Origin: JAWXUK01 sp044432725
GTDB taxonomy: Bacteria; Bacillota; Clostridia; Oscillospirales; Oscillospiraceae
Length of the DNA stretch: 64,000 nucleotides
Direction of reading: 5' to 3'
NCBI GenBank assembly: GCA_044432725.1
Contig: JAWXUL010000012.1
Coordinates: 1 to 64,000, forward strand
The notes beneath the pieces are model-generated. The model was not told the origin of the DNA. It worked only from the letters and a program-made list of their open reading frames with translations, and did no database searches. Positions 63,878 through 64,000 of the stretch are shown piece by piece (positions within the stretch are counted from its first letter, which is position 1; each line of letters opens with the position of its first letter). The position numbers and the translations under genes are program-made.

Positions 63878-64000
63878 TTAACCTATGTCATAATCAAAGG
63901 CATCTTTATTTTTCTTTTTTGGAAAAAGTCCAACACATAGTCCTATGATGAAGAAAAACACTCCAAATCCAAAGAAAATATAGCCGAACAGTGCTTGTTG
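63878..64000 (-). CDS. C-terminal part of a small membrane protein (runs off window edge)
   Basis: The minus-strand frame reading in from the right edge encodes GYIFFGFGVFFFIIGLCVGL followed by FPKKKNKDAFDYDIG and a stop at 63878-63880. It is a hydrophobic helix with a short charged cytoplasmic tail, typical of a small integral membrane protein. The start lies outside the window, so length and family are unknown. Confidence 0.6.
   Translation of the reverse strand, partial: QQALFGYIFFGFGVFFFIIGLCVGLFPKKKNKDAFDYDIG

Overview
The window looks like chromosome of a low-GC, Gram-positive, motile anaerobe of the class Clostridia, probably Lachnospirales-like. This is inferred from AT-rich codon use, strong AGGAGG-type ribosome binding sites, TTGACA/TATAAT promoters with 17-bp spacers, BlaI/M56 regulatory pairs, a flagellin remnant, a chemoreceptor and several c-di-GMP proteins. 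No marker gene fixes the species.

Bases 1-16,400 are accessory and partly decayed: a phage tape-measure fragment, an orphan copy of an M56-regulator tail, two adjacent IS1595-type transposases, an ECF sigma/anti-sigma pair, a broken relaxase, a complete type I restriction-modification operon (hsdR-hsdM-hsdS), an internally deleted IS1595 copy that keeps both terminal repeats, an SDR oxidoreductase, a membrane-protein fragment and the tail of a flagellin gene.

Bases 16,437-28,448 (minus strand) hold the most unusual object: a tightly packed 12-kb operon. It reads, in transcription order: LRAT-fold thiol protein, two paralogous unknown proteins, a 915-aa Hsp70/actin-fold ATPase, a long coiled-coil protein with a possibly GrpE-like tail, a small radical SAM activase, a second coiled-coil protein with a beta-rich tail, a third coiled-coil protein, and a tandem AAA+ ATPase. 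The AAA+ protein is split over two frames at a dnaX-type A AAA AAG heptamer that would restore one 863-aa protein by -1 frameshifting. I know of no described system with this composition. It looks like a chaperone/remodelling complex, possibly for stress or conflict. The function is inference.

Bases 28,771-47,456 carry a class D beta-lactamase lipoprotein, a GGDEF protein, two paralogous degenerate-GGDEF/EAL proteins, a structured inverted-repeat element, a LysR regulator divergent from an old-yellow-enzyme-family Fe-S flavoenzyme and a membrane protein, a VOC protein, a GntR-ABC transporter operon and a methyl-accepting chemotaxis protein.

Bases 47,457-64,000 carry marR-MATE efflux, a PAS-like protein, tRNA-Cys, an XRE regulator, two BlaI/M56 loci (one M56 truncated), an ECF sigma/anti-sigma/serpin operon, an array of at least six perfect hairpins in 185 bp, and an OmpR-type two-component system. 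Two themes recur: envelope and beta-lactam sensing (two BlaI/M56 loci plus an orphan tail, OXA-type enzyme, two ECF systems, serpin), and c-di-GMP/motility signalling.
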